Assembly (NCBI RefSeq): GCF_003347635.1
Contig: NZ_QDFY01000007.1
Location: forward strand, 31,001 to 95,000
Reading direction: 5' to 3'
Source: Sphingosinicella terrae
GTDB taxonomy: Bacteria > Pseudomonadota > Alphaproteobacteria > Sphingomonadales > Sphingomonadaceae
Length of the DNA: 64,000 bases
The translations under genes were made by a program, and so were the position numbers. The notes beneath the pieces were generated by a model that made no database searches, was not told the origin of the DNA, and saw only the letters and a list, made by a program, of their open reading frames with translations. Within the stretch, counting starts at the first letter, position 1. Every line of letters starts with the position of its first letter. Positions 63,971 to 64,000 of the stretch are shown one piece after another.

Positions 63971-64000
63971 TTGTCGGTTTAGATGAAGGGACATGTGGGC

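Larger units (their letters stand above)
63534..64000. other. rRNA operon leader region (16S gene beyond the window)
   Basis: This 467-bp stretch is AT-richer, with no gene, and holds two promoters, a long hairpin and a boxA, ending GATGAAGGGACATGTGGGC. That matches the leader before 16S rRNA in alphaproteobacteria. The 16S gene is expected to begin just after 64000 (inference). Confidence 0.75.

Noticed and set aside
63711..63982. Short frames in the rrn leader region
   Set aside because: They overlap promoter, hairpin and boxA elements of an rRNA leader and have no good starts.

Overview
The window is a high-GC chromosomal segment from an alphaproteobacterium, most likely order Sphingomonadales. 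The evidence is the gene families present (DUF4167 protein beside prfA-prmC, DUF1134/EipA-like protein, TIGR02281-type periplasmic retropepsin, class II pyrC, small uncharacterised proteins of a kind I associate with sphingomonads) and a boxA-bearing rRNA leader at the right edge. Codon use looks uniform. I saw no phage, transposase, integrase or CRISPR array, so this reads as ordinary chromosome with lineage-specific accessory genes between housekeeping genes.

Layout. 1-8 kb: two Crp/Fnr regulators, an M13 metallopeptidase, a periplasmic cyclophilin lipoprotein, a retropepsin-like protease and a run of very small proteins. 8-16 kb: acnA, a cyclase-family hydrolase, a sterol-desaturase-type membrane protein, two tandem exported rhodanese-like proteins, ygfZ and pyrC. 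16-26 kb: a DUF1134 protein, tRNA-Ser(GCU) divergent from serS, a translationally coupled S9 peptidase / HExxH peptidase / thioesterase operon, an aminopeptidase P, tRNA-Thr(GGU) and small proteins. 26-30 kb: a signalling island with two PilZ proteins, a hybrid histidine kinase and a LuxR-type response regulator whose 3' end overlaps the kinase gene antiparallel. The regulator and a secreted protein diverge from an intergenic region carrying a TCCGACA inverted-repeat array.

30-41 kb: threonine aldolase, transporters, pepN, and an Mla-type phospholipid-transport operon (mlaE-mlaF-mlaD-auxiliary lipoprotein-lipoprotein). 41-44 kb: an SPFH (band 7) protein, an Arc-type DNA-binding protein and a previously uncalled 33-residue membrane peptide, behind a promoter whose -10 lies between palindromes. 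44-54 kb: ispG, a second retropepsin-like lipoprotein, a SleB-type wall hydrolase, DMT/SMR exporters, TfoX-like protein, an amidase lipoprotein, then hisS-prfA-prmC.

55-61 kb is the most unusual part. It holds three tandem DUF4139 proteins, two of them with TonB-box-like VVVTG motifs (one also with a polyproline hinge), followed by a 100-residue protein that closely matches the two-blade fucose-binding lectins RSL and BambL. Thioesterase, CBS and flippase genes come next. The window ends in what looks like an rrn leader with two TTGACG-N17-NATATG promoters and a boxA; the 16S gene should start just beyond position 64000.

Themes: many peptidases (M13, M1 x2, S9, M24 x2, isoaspartyl peptidase, amidase) suggest peptide scavenging, and envelope maintenance genes are frequent. 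The best candidates for undescribed biology are the DUF4139 triplet with the lectin, the SPFH-Arc-micropeptide cassette, and the overlapping kinase/regulator pair with its operator array.
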